Shown: one piece after another, positions 7,226-13,879 of the stretch
Position numbering within the stretch: position 1 is the stretch's first letter
How the letters are laid out: every line of letters begins with the position of its first letter
Assembly (NCBI GenBank): GCA_964505295.1
Contig: CAZDHR010000154.1
Location: forward strand, 1 to 14,410
Length of the DNA stretch: 14,410 bases
Source of the DNA: DATKZH01 sp964505295
GTDB taxonomy: Bacteria; Planctomycetota; Planctomycetia; Pirellulales; Thermoguttaceae
Direction of reading: 5' to 3'
Program-made: the position numbers and the translations under genes
Notes under the pieces: generated by a model
What the model was told of the DNA's origin: nothing
The model's input: the letters and a program-made list of their open reading frames with translations, nothing else
Databases searched by the model: none

Positions 7226-7426
7226 GTCGGCCGGGGGGTTCGCTCAGACTTCGCTGGGCAGCTTGAGCGGCTGTGGCGGCTGGCCGACGAATCGCTCGGC
7301 ATCGTCAGCGTAAACTGCGTCGAGGACGGCCTGTCGCGCGGCCAGGACCGAATCGCCTTGACGGCACCGCGCTTGGGGACTTCACCGGCCACACTCCGGC
7401 GGTCCCACGACAGGCTTGCACTGTCA
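7226..7426 (-). pseudogene. C-terminal relic of an IS3-family (IS2-like) DDE transposase
   Basis: On the minus strand the frame at 7384-7244 gives VLAARQAVLDAVYADDAERF, then VGQPPQPLKLPSEV, then a TGA stop, then ANPPAD. This is the typical tail of IS3-family integrases of the form LxARxxVLDAAYAxHPERFV...LPxxVWINPP. The TGA stands exactly where the Trp of WINPP is expected, so TGG to TGA is the simplest reading. A neighbouring frame just upstream reads AGVWPVKSPSAV, matching the preceding HSGIGLMTPEAV block, so a frameshift lies near 7370. The catalytic part is missing and no terminal repeats were found. It is an old, inactive fragment. Confidence 0.65.
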
Positions 7427-7680
7427 TCGTGCCGGTTTTGTCTCAACGAGGTAGACAGCAGCCCCGCGCCTTTTCGCCCGGTCGGTCAAATCTGTCACAG
7501 ACAGGCCGCCCAAGGCGAACTCCTTGAAGTGATGCTCTAGATGGCAGGGCAACAGATCGGCGTCCTTGTTTTGCGCCACGACGGCGGCTGGCGCGGCCCG
7601 ACCACCAAGCCGTCCTTCGCTGGGGCACTTGGTTTCCGAACGTTGCTGCGAAGGAGTCAGATGTCTCGGACGGTGTCTCG
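7424..7680 (-). pseudogene. Unidentified open fragment behind the SDR gene
   Basis: A minus-strand frame with GC-rich third positions ends at TGA 7426-7424 and is open back to the SDR stop, with no start codon in a sensible place. Its second half reads HLEHHFKEFALGGLSVTDLT, then DRAKRRGAAVYLVETKPAR. I do not recognise it. It may be the tail of a gene whose front was lost, perhaps with the transposon insertion just downstream, or it may not be coding at all. Confidence 0.25.
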
Positions 7681-8412
7681 CTACGCATACTGTTGATAGA
7701 GGGGCGTGATGACCAACTCGGGGACGAGGGCCCTCGGGGGTAGCTTGGCGATGGTCACGACCATTGCCGCGATGTCCTCCGGAAGGAGCATCTGGGCCAG
7801 CTTCTCAGGGGGGCTGGGCGTGGGACGCTGGGCAAGGATCGGCGTCTTCACCTCGCCCGGGTAGATGTTGGTCACGTGGATCCCGTTGGGGCGCTCTTCC
7901 AGCCCGACGGTCGTCCCCAGGGCGGTCATGGCGAACTTCGACGCGCAGTAGCCCACCCCCCCCAGCCTCATCGCCCGTTTCCCGGCAATCGACGAGATGT
8001 TCACGATCAGGCCCGAGCGGCGCCGGCGCATGTCGGGCAACGCGGCATAGATGCAGTTGAAGGCCCCCGTGACGTTGATGGCCAGCATCCGGTCCCAGTC
8101 GTCCGGGGTCACTTCGGTGATCGCCCGATTGGGGACGTTGATCCCGGCGCTATTGACCAGGATATCGAGCGGCCCCAACGCCTCGGCGAGCCACTCGAAG
8201 AGGAGATGGACGGCGGCCCGATCGGCCACGTCGCACGCCCGGGTCGCGATCGGCGGCTCGCCCTGGTACGCGGCGGCCGCCGAGCGGAGCTTCTCGTCGT
8301 CGCGCCCGATGATCGCGACGCGACAGCCCTCTCGGGCGAGCGCCGTTGCGATCCCCAGCCCGATGCCGCTTCCCCCGCCGGTGACCAACACGGTTTTGTC
8401 TTTCAGTGTCAT
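7681..8412 (-). CDS. Short-chain dehydrogenase/reductase (SDR)
   Basis: A 243-residue classical SDR, the usual length for the family. It has the NAD(P)-binding TGGGSGIG (11-18), a CDVAD acidic loop end (60-64), NSAG (87-90), Asn113, the catalytic Ser141 in NISSIAG, and Tyr155/Lys159 in YCASK. YPGEVKTPI follows as the typical post-active-site loop. Arg31 after strand 2 together with GRDDEK suggests NADPH preference, an inference. The C-terminus TPLYQQYA is typical of 3-oxoacyl-reductase-like and YdfG/serine-dehydrogenase-like SDRs; the substrate cannot be told. The ATG at 8412 follows CGGAG at about 10 nt. The start and ribosome site lie inside the first copy of a 65-bp tandem repeat. Confidence 0.92.
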   Translation of the reverse strand: MTLKDKTVLVTGGGSGIGLGIATALAREGCRVAIIGRDDEKLRSAAAAYQGEPPIATRACDVADRAAVHLLFEWLAEALGPLDILVNSAGINVPNRAITEVTPDDWDRMLAINVTGAFNCIYAALPDMRRRRSGLIVNISSIAGKRAMRLGGVGYCASKFAMTALGTTVGLEERPNGIHVTNIYPGEVKTPILAQRPTPSPPEKLAQMLLPEDIAAMVVTIAKLPPRALVPELVITPLYQQYA

Positions 8413-8514
8413 TCGGTGTGCTCCGGTTGTGTGCTTGTGGGATGAGCGTGCCGTGCCGCTTTGTCTTTCAGTGTCATTCGGTGTGCTCCGGTTGTGTGCT
8501 TGTGGGATGAGCGT
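8395..8514. repeat. 65-bp tandem duplication covering the SDR start, running into the gap
   Basis: Copy 1 is 8395-8459 and copy 2 is 8460-8514, identical as far as it goes; the missing last ten bases of copy 2 (GCCGTGCCGC) appear directly after the N run at 8615-8624. Each unit holds the SDR ribosome site, ATG and first six codons. Read on the minus strand, the ATG of copy 2 (8477-8475) opens a 22-codon frame that ends with TGA at 8411-8409, overlapping the real SDR start as ATGA. The copy number is unknown because the gap interrupts the array. Confidence 0.9.
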
Positions 8515-8614
8515 NNNNNNNNNNNNNNNNNNNNNNNNNNNNNNNNNNNNNNNNNNNNNNNNNNNNNNNNNNNNNNNNNNNNNNNNNNNNNNNNNNNNNN
8601 NNNNNNNNNNNNNN
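8515..8614. other. Assembly gap (100 N)
   Basis: The run is exactly 100 N, the usual placeholder for a scaffold join of unknown size. It sits inside a tandem repeat at a point where the flanking bases complete one repeat unit, so the true missing length may be zero or a multiple of 65 bp. Confidence 0.97.
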
Positions 8615-8711
8615 GCCGTGCCGCGCCCGCGACGCGGCCTTGCCTCGTGTCGCCGTGTACCTTTGTATCGGAGACGCGGCGCCATGCAAGGGGGGGCGGC
8701 GATCCCCCTGG

Positions 8712-8740
8712 TTGCCGCGCGTCTTGGCTTGAGAGATAAT
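8712..8740 (+). promoter_or_regulatory. Sigma-70-like promoter of the MoxR-cluster operon
   Basis: TTGCCG (8712-8717) and GATAAT (8735-8740) are 17 nt apart, the ideal spacing. Transcription would begin near 8747, giving a leader of about 140 nt before the RDD start at 8889. The leader contains the hairpin at 8776-8840. Confidence 0.5.
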
Positions 8741-8775
8741 GGGTGGGGCTATCCCGGGATTCGCGTCGAAGACGA

Positions 8776-8840
8776 GGCGCGCGGCGAACGAAGCGAGCTA
8801 CGGGCTGACCGCTCGGTCCCCGTAGGCTCTGCGTCGCGCC
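8776..8840 (+). repeat. Structured leader hairpin upstream of the RDD gene
   Basis: The core stem pairs CTACGGG (8798-8804) with CCCGTAG (8819-8825), and GACC (8807-8810) with GGTC (8815-8818) around a GCTC loop, with a CT bulge. An outer GGCGCG/CGCGCC pair near 8776 and 8833-8838 extends it imperfectly. It lies between the predicted promoter and the operon start. It could be a regulatory leader or an extragenic palindrome; no T run follows, so it is not a simple terminator. Confidence 0.45.
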
Positions 8841-8888
8841 GAGCCGTCGCACGCGTCCATAATCGTACCCCTTCGGATAACGGTTCTC

Positions 8889-9824
8889 ATGATCGCCGAT
8901 CGTCAGCAGCTCGACAACGCGATTGAGATCGTCACGCCCGAGAACATCGCGTTCCGATACCAGGTGGCCGGACCGTTCCGCCGATTGCCGGCCTACCTGA
9001 TCGACCTGCTGATCCGCGGAATGATGTTCGTCGTCGGGGCGATTTTCGTGGCGCTGGTGTTCGGGTTTGTCGGACTTCCCGGTTTGGGGGCCGGATTGAC
9101 GCTCGTGTTATGGTTCACGTTGGAGTGGTTCTACGGGGGGCTGTTCGAGACGTTCTGGAACGGCCAGACGCCGGGGAAGCGGCTGATGCGGATCCGCGTG
9201 CTGTCGGTCGACGGACAGCCGATCAACGGGCTCCAGGCGGTGCTGAGGAACGTGCTGAGGGCGTTGGACCAGCAGCCGGTGATTTTCTCCCTGGTGGGCC
9301 TGGTGACCGCCTCGCTCAACGACCGGTTTCAACGGATGGGGGATCTAGCCTGCGGCACGATGGTGGTGATCGAAGAGCGCCAGTGGTTTCGCGGCGTGAT
9401 CCGGCTGGACGATCCCGAGGCGATACGATTGGCCGGTCAGATACCGCCCAGCTTCCAGGCCAGCCCGACGATGGCCCGGGCGCTGGCCGCGTACGTCGAG
9501 CGGCGAGGCAACATCCTGCCCATGCGCCGTCTGGAGATCGCCTGGCACCTGGCGGAGCCGTTGCGCGAGAAGCTCGACTTGCCGCCGGGCACCGATCCCG
9601 ACATGCTGCTGTGCGGCTTGTACCAGCGGACGTTCATCACCGACTGGGGCGAGCAGTCGGCGGTGCGCACCGGCTCGCCGTTCCGAGAGTCGGGATCGCC
9701 CTTCGGCACGCCCACACCCGAGCCGGCGCCCTCGGAAAACGGCGACGCAGCCGGCGCGGCCCAAGCCGTGGCTGCGGCCGGCCAAGCCCAAAGCGAGTGG
9801 TCCGCGTCGGAGGAGGAGCCATGA
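8889..9824 (+). CDS. RDD-family membrane protein
   Basis: A 311-residue membrane protein. The N-terminal 165 residues are an RDD domain. FRRLPAYLIDLLIRG (30-44) carries the conserved Arg and first Asp, two membrane segments follow at about 36-60 and 65-85, then NGQTPGKRLMRIRVLSVDGQ (91-110), a weaker hydrophobic stretch near 130-141, and NDRFQRMGDLACGTMVV (144-160) with the third conserved acidic site. The remaining 140 residues form a soluble extension with a helical part (about 190-250) and a Pro/Ala/Gln-rich tail. RDD proteins are of uncertain function, some proposed as ion antiporters, and they often stand near moxR genes. It is the first gene of the cluster. No clear ribosome site precedes ATG 8889. 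Confidence 0.88.
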   Translation: MIADRQQLDNAIEIVTPENIAFRYQVAGPFRRLPAYLIDLLIRGMMFVVGAIFVALVFGFVGLPGLGAGLTLVLWFTLEWFYGGLFETFWNGQTPGKRLMRIRVLSVDGQPINGLQAVLRNVLRALDQQPVIFSLVGLVTASLNDRFQRMGDLACGTMVVIEERQWFRGVIRLDDPEAIRLAGQIPPSFQASPTMARALAAYVERRGNILPMRRLEIAWHLAEPLREKLDLPPGTDPDMLLCGLYQRTFITDWGEQSAVRTGSPFRESGSPFGTPTPEPAPSENGDAAGAAQAVAAAGQAQSEWSASEEEP

Positions 9825-9856
9825 TCGATCACCATTTCCGGCCGCCTCCAGCGGAG

Positions 9857-9894
9857 TCTCTGATCCCTCATCCTTCATCCCTCATCCTTGTCCC
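9857..9894 (+). repeat. Period-7 pyrimidine repeat directly before spoIIM-like gene
   Basis: Five imperfect heptads run to the start codon at 9895: TCTCTGA, TCCCTCA, TCCTTCA, TCCCTCA, TCCTTGT, followed by CCC. The tract fills the last part of the 70-nt gap after the RDD gene and stands where a Shine-Dalgarno sequence would be expected; there is none. Confidence 0.75.
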
Positions 9895-10869
9895 ATGAAG
9901 GTCTCCGACCTATTGAAATCGCGGCAGGCGAGTTGGGGGGAGCTGGAACGGCTCTGCTCCCTGATCGAGGGCTCGGTGCGCCGCAAGCTGGACCCCGCGA
10001 TGCTCGCTCGATTCTCCTCGCTGTACCGCTCGGCATGCGCCGACCTGGCGCTGGCCGACGCCTATCGGCTCCCGCCGACCACGATCCACTACCTGCACCG
10101 CCTGGTGGGCCGGGCCCACAACCAGCTCTATCGCAGCCGCCGGTTCAACGTCGGCACGTGGACGCGGCAGTTGATGGTCGACGTCCCCCGCCGGCTCTTC
10201 TCCGACAACTGCCTGCGCCTGGCGTTTTGCATCTTCTGGGGGATGTTTCTGCTCTCGGGCTTCATGGCCTACACGGTGCCCGGGTATTCCGAGCAGGTGA
10301 TGGGGAAGCTCTGGACCATGCAGTTGGAGGAGATGTACTCCGAGCCGATCCAGGGCCGCGACGCGGGCGCGAGCGGCGGCATGGCCGGCGGCGGGATGGC
10401 CGGGTTCTACATCCGCCACAACACGAGCATCGGCCTCCAGTGCTTCGCCTTCGGGCTGTTGTTCGGGGTGGCGGGGCTGTTCGTCACGGCGACCAACGCG
10501 GCCATGTTGGGCGCGTCGTTCGGGCACATGGCCGCCGGGCCCCATGCCGACAACTTCTACCACTTCGTCACCGCGCACGGGCCCTTCGAGCTGACCGCCA
10601 TCGTGCTCTCGGCCGCCGCCGGAATGAAGCTGGGGTTTTCGCTGATCGACACCCGGGGGCTCACGCGGACCGCCTCGCTCCGCCGCACCGCGGTGGAGGC
10701 CATGCCCACGATGGGCGCCGCGATGGTGATGTTCCTCCTGGCGGCCCTGATCGAGGCCTTTCTCTCGCCTTCCGCCTCGCCCTACTGGGTCAAGGCTTCG
10801 GTGGCCGTGTTGTCCGGCGCGCTGTTGGTTGTCTATTTCCTGGTCCTCGGCTATCCGCAAGAAGACTGA
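9895..10869 (+). CDS. SpoIIM/DUF95-family integral membrane protein
   Basis: A 324-residue protein with a cytoplasmic helical N-terminus (1-105) and about five membrane segments (about 108-128, 178-203, 230-250, 270-290, 300-319). The family signature is clear: FVTAHGPFELTAIVLSAAAG (224-243) followed by MKLGFSLI, and AFGLLFGVAGLF (185-196). A Gly/Met-rich loop (GASGGMAGGGMAG, 158-170) separates the first two segments. SpoIIM is needed for septal membrane engulfment in spore formers, but its homologues are widespread in non-spore-formers beside moxR genes, where the role is unknown. The start follows a period-7 pyrimidine tract with no Shine-Dalgarno. The stop TGA (10867-10869) shares one base with the next ATG. 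Confidence 0.9.
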   Translation: MKVSDLLKSRQASWGELERLCSLIEGSVRRKLDPAMLARFSSLYRSACADLALADAYRLPPTTIHYLHRLVGRAHNQLYRSRRFNVGTWTRQLMVDVPRRLFSDNCLRLAFCIFWGMFLLSGFMAYTVPGYSEQVMGKLWTMQLEEMYSEPIQGRDAGASGGMAGGGMAGFYIRHNTSIGLQCFAFGLLFGVAGLFVTATNAAMLGASFGHMAAGPHADNFYHFVTAHGPFELTAIVLSAAAGMKLGFSLIDTRGLTRTASLRRTAVEAMPTMGAAMVMFLLAALIEAFLSPSASPYWVKASVAVLSGALLVVYFLVLGYPQED

Positions 10870-11702
10870 TGCTCCAGTTGGACAAGACCCACATCGCCGT
10901 TCGGGAGCGCGAGTACGTCGACATTCTCGACCTGGCGCTCCGGGTAATCCGCGTCCACGCGGGGCCGCTGGTGCTGGCCTTCGCCGCCGGAGTCGTGCCG
11001 ATGATGCTTCTCGATAGCTGGCTCCTGGCCGGCTACGCCCGGTACGACTTTGAGTGGACCTTTCCCCTGCTCTACCCGTTCTACACGGTCTTGTTGATCT
11101 TCCTGGAAGCGCCCCTGGCCACGGCGCCGGCCACGCTCTACCTGGGCAAGGCGACGTTCACCGACCGGCCCCAGCCACGCGAGATCCTCCGCGAGTTTCG
11201 CGAGTCGCTCCCGCAGCTCTTGCTCTACCAGGGGCTCCTTCGCGTGTGGCACTTTCGCTGGACCCATCTGAACGAGGTGATCCTCCTGGATCGCAATCCG
11301 ATGCGGCGAAGGGCCGCCGGGGGGATGTCGACCCTGGAGCGCAGCCGCGTGCTGCACAAGGCGCAGAACGTCGACACGGCCAGCCGTGGGGTCCCGGCGC
11401 TGGTCGTGGGAACCATGCTATTCGTCGCGGTTTGGTCGTCGATCTTCATCGTTCGGGGGATGCTGCTCGGAGAGTGGGGGCTGGTCGGTTTCCTTTGGGC
11501 CCTGTTCAGCGGACAATGGGAGTGGAGCTTCCTGAAGCCGATGTTCACGCTCTACTTCCCACTCTCGATCTGGATCGTGGTCTGCTACTTCACCGTGGTC
11601 CGGTTCCTCGCCTACCTCGATCTGCGGATCCGGCGGGAAGGCTGGGAGGTGGAGCTGTGGATTCGGGCCGAGCGCGCCCGGCTGGTGAGGTACTGGAAAT
11701 GA
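10869..11702 (+). CDS. Multi-pass membrane protein of the MoxR cluster, family not recognised
   Basis: A 277-residue protein with hydrophobic segments at about 32-50, 66-90, 177-197, 203-215 and 226-250, plus a short one near 113-127. A cytoplasmic loop (135-175) is charged. The end, FLAYLDLRIRREGWEVELWI (246-265), is a motif I have seen at the end of membrane proteins of unknown function in planctomycetes and other bacteria. No catalytic residues are evident. ATG 10869 overlaps the SpoIIM-like stop by one base, and its own stop overlaps the next start as ATGA, so translation is tightly coupled through three genes. The open frame continues upstream to 9888 but only as a shadow of the SpoIIM-like gene. 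Confidence 0.85.
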   Translation: MLQLDKTHIAVREREYVDILDLALRVIRVHAGPLVLAFAAGVVPMMLLDSWLLAGYARYDFEWTFPLLYPFYTVLLIFLEAPLATAPATLYLGKATFTDRPQPREILREFRESLPQLLLYQGLLRVWHFRWTHLNEVILLDRNPMRRRAAGGMSTLERSRVLHKAQNVDTASRGVPALVVGTMLFVAVWSSIFIVRGMLLGEWGLVGFLWALFSGQWEWSFLKPMFTLYFPLSIWIVVCYFTVVRFLAYLDLRIRREGWEVELWIRAERARLVRYWK

Positions 11703-12469
11703 CGTTCGCCGCATGCCATCTCCTTTGCGCCGCAACAGTCGCCTTCGGCGCGGCCGACCGGGAGCAGTCGGTCGAAGCGGGGCGTGAGGTCCTGGACCGC
11801 TGGGTCTGGCAGTACCCCTTCTACGACTCCGAGAAGGACGGCCTGCGGTCGATCCGCGTCTCCGAGCCGTGGCACGTGCGATGGGAGTGGCTGATCGAGT
11901 GGTTGGGCGACGCCATGGGTTGGCTCCGCGGTCTGTTCACGTTCCGCGGGGGCAGGCCGGGGTCGATGTCGTGGCAGCAGTGGCTCGCCTGGGGGGTGAT
12001 CGCCGCCTTGGTGATTCTCTTGGCCTACCTGATGGTTCGCGTTTGGCGAAGACGGGGCGAGGCGAGGTCGTTGGGCGCGATGGGGGTGGGCGAGTTGGAC
12101 GTCGTCGAAGAGAAAAGGCGCGTCGAGGCCCTGCCGTCGGACGTGGGGCGAAGACGGGCCAACCTGCTCGACGCCGCCCGGGAGTGCTACCAGGAAGGAG
12201 ACTACCGCGAGGCGATCATCTACCTGTTCAGCTACCAACTCGTTCGGCTCGACAAGCGGCAACTTATCCGCCTGGCCAAGGGGAAGACCAACCGCCAGTA
12301 CCTCCGCGAGATCGGCCGGCGCCTGGCCTTGCGACGACTGTTCGAGCAGACGATGGTCACGTTCGAGGACGTTTTTTTCGGCAACTACGCGATCGACCGG
12401 GCCCGATTCGAGTCGGTCTGGTCGCACCTCGACGAGTTCGAGTCGTTGGTCGCCGACGAGGCAGCGTGA
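11699..12469 (+). CDS. DUF4129-domain membrane protein
   Basis: A 256-residue protein. It has an N-terminal hydrophobic signal-like stretch (MTFAACHLLCAATVAFGAAD), an extracytoplasmic Trp-rich part (33-90), one membrane segment (about 95-115, WLAWGVIAALVILLAYLMV) followed by Arg residues, and a cytoplasmic C-terminal DUF4129 domain (about 160-250). That domain contains REAIIYLFSYQLVRLDKRQL, KTNRQYLREI and FEDVFFGNYAIDRARFESVW. DUF4129 is found in many MoxR clusters and beside transglutaminase-like proteins. Its start overlaps the previous stop as ATGA; its stop TGA (12467-12469) lies within the heptad tract that leads into the DUF4350 gene, with a GTGA overlap possible. Confidence 0.88.
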   Translation: MTFAACHLLCAATVAFGAADREQSVEAGREVLDRWVWQYPFYDSEKDGLRSIRVSEPWHVRWEWLIEWLGDAMGWLRGLFTFRGGRPGSMSWQQWLAWGVIAALVILLAYLMVRVWRRRGEARSLGAMGVGELDVVEEKRRVEALPSDVGRRRANLLDAARECYQEGDYREAIIYLFSYQLVRLDKRQLIRLAKGKTNRQYLREIGRRLALRRLFEQTMVTFEDVFFGNYAIDRARFESVWSHLDEFESLVADEAA

Positions 12470-12563
12470 GTTGGGAGCAGGGAGTGCGGAGAGGACAAAT
12501 GGGAGTACGGAGTAGCAAAAACGAACCACCGCGCGGAAAGCCGCTTGCGGCTTCGCAGCCCTC
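12467..12563 (+). repeat. Heptad-plus-palindrome repeat element, left copy
   Basis: It consists of seven purine-rich heptads (12467-12515: TGAGTTG, GGAGCAG, GGAGTGC, GGAGAGG, one odd unit ACAAATG, GGAGTAC, GGAGTAG), then AGCAAAA, then CCGCGCGG, then the palindrome AGCCGC-TT-GCGGCT and TTCGC (12516-12556). The same order, reversed, occurs at 13761-13879. The unit overlaps the DUF4129 stop and supplies the ribosome site, ATG and first 20 codons of the DUF4350 gene. Confidence 0.8.
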
Positions 12564-13755
12564 CCGCCGCTATCGCTCCGCTCCGGTCCTTGCGCTGGTG
12601 CTCGCCGCGCTGGCAATTCTCGGCCTGTTCTTCCTGGGCGCCGGCGGCTGCGCGGATGACATCGACACCGTCTACGGCCAGCGAACGGGCAACTCCTGGG
12701 CCTCCTGGACGAGCGTGAACGGCACGGGCGTGCTGGGCAAGATGTTCGAGCGGGCCGGACACACGGTCTTCTCCTGGCGAATGCTCTCGCCGCGGCTTCG
12801 TCGCCGCGCGGATTGCATCGTCTGGTTCCCCGACGACTTCCATCCGCCCAGCGACGAGGCGTGCGAGTGGCTCGAAGGCTGGCTTCGGGACGAGCCCGGC
12901 CGCACGCTCATCTACGTGGGCCGCGATTTCGACGCCGCCTCGTGGTACTGGGAGACGATCCAGCCCAACGCGCCCGCCGGGCAACACCAGGAAATCCTGC
13001 GCCGCAAACTGGAGGCCGAGAGCCTTTTTCGCCGCAATCTGCTCCCCAGCAGCCCCACGGAGGACTGCAAATGGTTCTCGGCCAAAGGGGGCAACAAACG
13101 TAAGGTGCGTACGCTTCAGGGGAAGCCCGAGTGGCTCGAAGGAATCGACCCGGCCAGGCTTCGGATCGAGCTGAACCACGCGATCGTGCCCTCCGACGAC
13201 GCGGAGGTGCTCCTGGAGTCGGGAGCCGACCCGTTGGTCACGAGCGAGCGGATCGGCGCGAGCCGCGTGATCGTGGTCGCCAACGGCTCGTTCCTGCTGA
13301 ACCTGCCGCTGGTGAATCACGAGCATCGCAAGCTGGCCGGGCAACTGATCGACGAGGTCGGACCGCCCGACCGGACCGTCGTGTTCCTGGAGAGCGGCCC
13401 GGGCGGGCCCTTCGTCTTCGAGACCGACCCGGACTCCGGCCCCCCCAGCGCCCTGGCGATCTTCCACATCTGGCCGGCCAACTGGATCCTTTTGCACCTG
13501 GCGGTCGTGGGGGTCATCCTTTGTTTTTCACGGTTCCCGATTTTCGGGCGGCCCCGCGATCCCGAGCCGGAGGGCACCTCCGACTTCGGCCGCCACATCC
13601 AGGCCCTGGGTAAGCTGCTCCAGCGATCGGGCGACACGGCCCACGCCGCGGGTCGGCTATCGCACTACCAACAACTCGCACGTCCCGACTCCAAACCTCG
13701 CCGTGATCCGACCCGACCGAATCGAGCCAATACGAAACGACTTACGAGAGGATAG
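12499..13755 (+). CDS. DUF4350-domain membrane protein
   Basis: A 418-residue protein. It has a basic N-terminus, a membrane segment (about 29-46) ending in a GAGGC that could be lipid-modified, a large extracytoplasmic DUF4350 region (about 55-325), a second membrane segment (about 327-344), and a hydrophilic tail. The DUF4350 hallmarks are SWTSVNGTGVLGKMFERAGH (69-88), FSWRMLSPRLRRRADCIVWF, and IVVANGSFLLNLPLVNHEHR. The family resembles the receptor-like GATase fold and occurs in MoxR clusters. ATG 12499 follows GGAGAGG; GTG 12466 is an alternative that would overlap the previous stop. The first 20 residues (including NEPPRGKPLAASQPSR) are encoded by the repeat element, so the ancestral protein may have begun nearer residue 22-33. 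The tail after 395 is low in complexity and may be a recent extension up to the TAG at 13753. Confidence 0.85.
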   Translation: MGVRSSKNEPPRGKPLAASQPSRRYRSAPVLALVLAALAILGLFFLGAGGCADDIDTVYGQRTGNSWASWTSVNGTGVLGKMFERAGHTVFSWRMLSPRLRRRADCIVWFPDDFHPPSDEACEWLEGWLRDEPGRTLIYVGRDFDAASWYWETIQPNAPAGQHQEILRRKLEAESLFRRNLLPSSPTEDCKWFSAKGGNKRKVRTLQGKPEWLEGIDPARLRIELNHAIVPSDDAEVLLESGADPLVTSERIGASRVIVVANGSFLLNLPLVNHEHRKLAGQLIDEVGPPDRTVVFLESGPGGPFVFETDPDSGPPSALAIFHIWPANWILLHLAVVGVILCFSRFPIFGRPRDPEPEGTSDFGRHIQALGKLLQRSGDTAHAAGRLSHYQQLARPDSKPRRDPTRPNRANTKRLTRG

Positions 13756-13760
13756 CTGCT

Positions 13761-13879
13761 TGGCGGGGGCGGCGAAGCCGCAAGCGGCTGCCCGCGCGGC
13801 GGGTTGCTTTTGCTGCTCCACGATCCCCTTGCCGTTCTCCCAACTCCTTACTCCCAACTCCCAACTCCGAACTCCAAAA
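13761..13879 (-). repeat. Heptad-plus-palindrome repeat element, right copy (inverted)
   Basis: Read on the plus strand this is GGCGAAGCCGCAAGCGGCTG (13771-13790), CCGCGCGG, TTGCTTTTGCTGCTCC (13804-13819), then six heptads from TCTCCCA to ACTCCAA (13836-13877). It is the reverse complement, with about a dozen differences, of the element at 12467-12563, so the two copies flank the DUF4350 gene as inverted repeats. It fills the whole gap between that gene and moxR. Confidence 0.8.

Larger units (their letters stand above)
6938..7680. other. Intergenic and decayed region between the receiver-ATPase and SDR genes
   Basis: No intact gene is supported. The part at 6938-7200 appears to be leader and spacer DNA. 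It holds the possible -10 box of the operon and otherwise nothing recognisable. The part at 7226-7426 contains a transposase relic, and 7424-7680 an unidentified open minus-strand fragment; both are listed separately. The 134-codon plus-strand frame at 7136-7540 reads antisense to the transposase relic and is not taken as a gene. Confidence 0.5.

Noticed and set aside
7136..7540. 134-codon plus-strand frame in the decayed region
   Set aside because: It runs antisense to the transposase relic, has no ribosome site, and its sequence matches no family I know.
9910..10860. 316-codon minus-strand frame across the SpoIIM-like gene
   Set aside because: It is the antisense shadow of a gene with a clear SpoIIM signature and is rich in H, G, Q and R without structure.
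11054..11698. Upstream extension of the DUF4129 frame
   Set aside because: This part overlaps the coding sequence of the membrane protein in another frame; the ATGA start at 11699 with its signal-like N-terminus is a better fit.
12385..13497. 370-codon minus-strand frame across the DUF4350 gene
   Set aside because: It is antisense to a recognisable DUF4350 protein and shows no domain.
9857..13879. CRISPR array made of short repeats
   Set aside because: The units are 7 bp with no unique spacers and no cas genes; they are simple heptad repeats.
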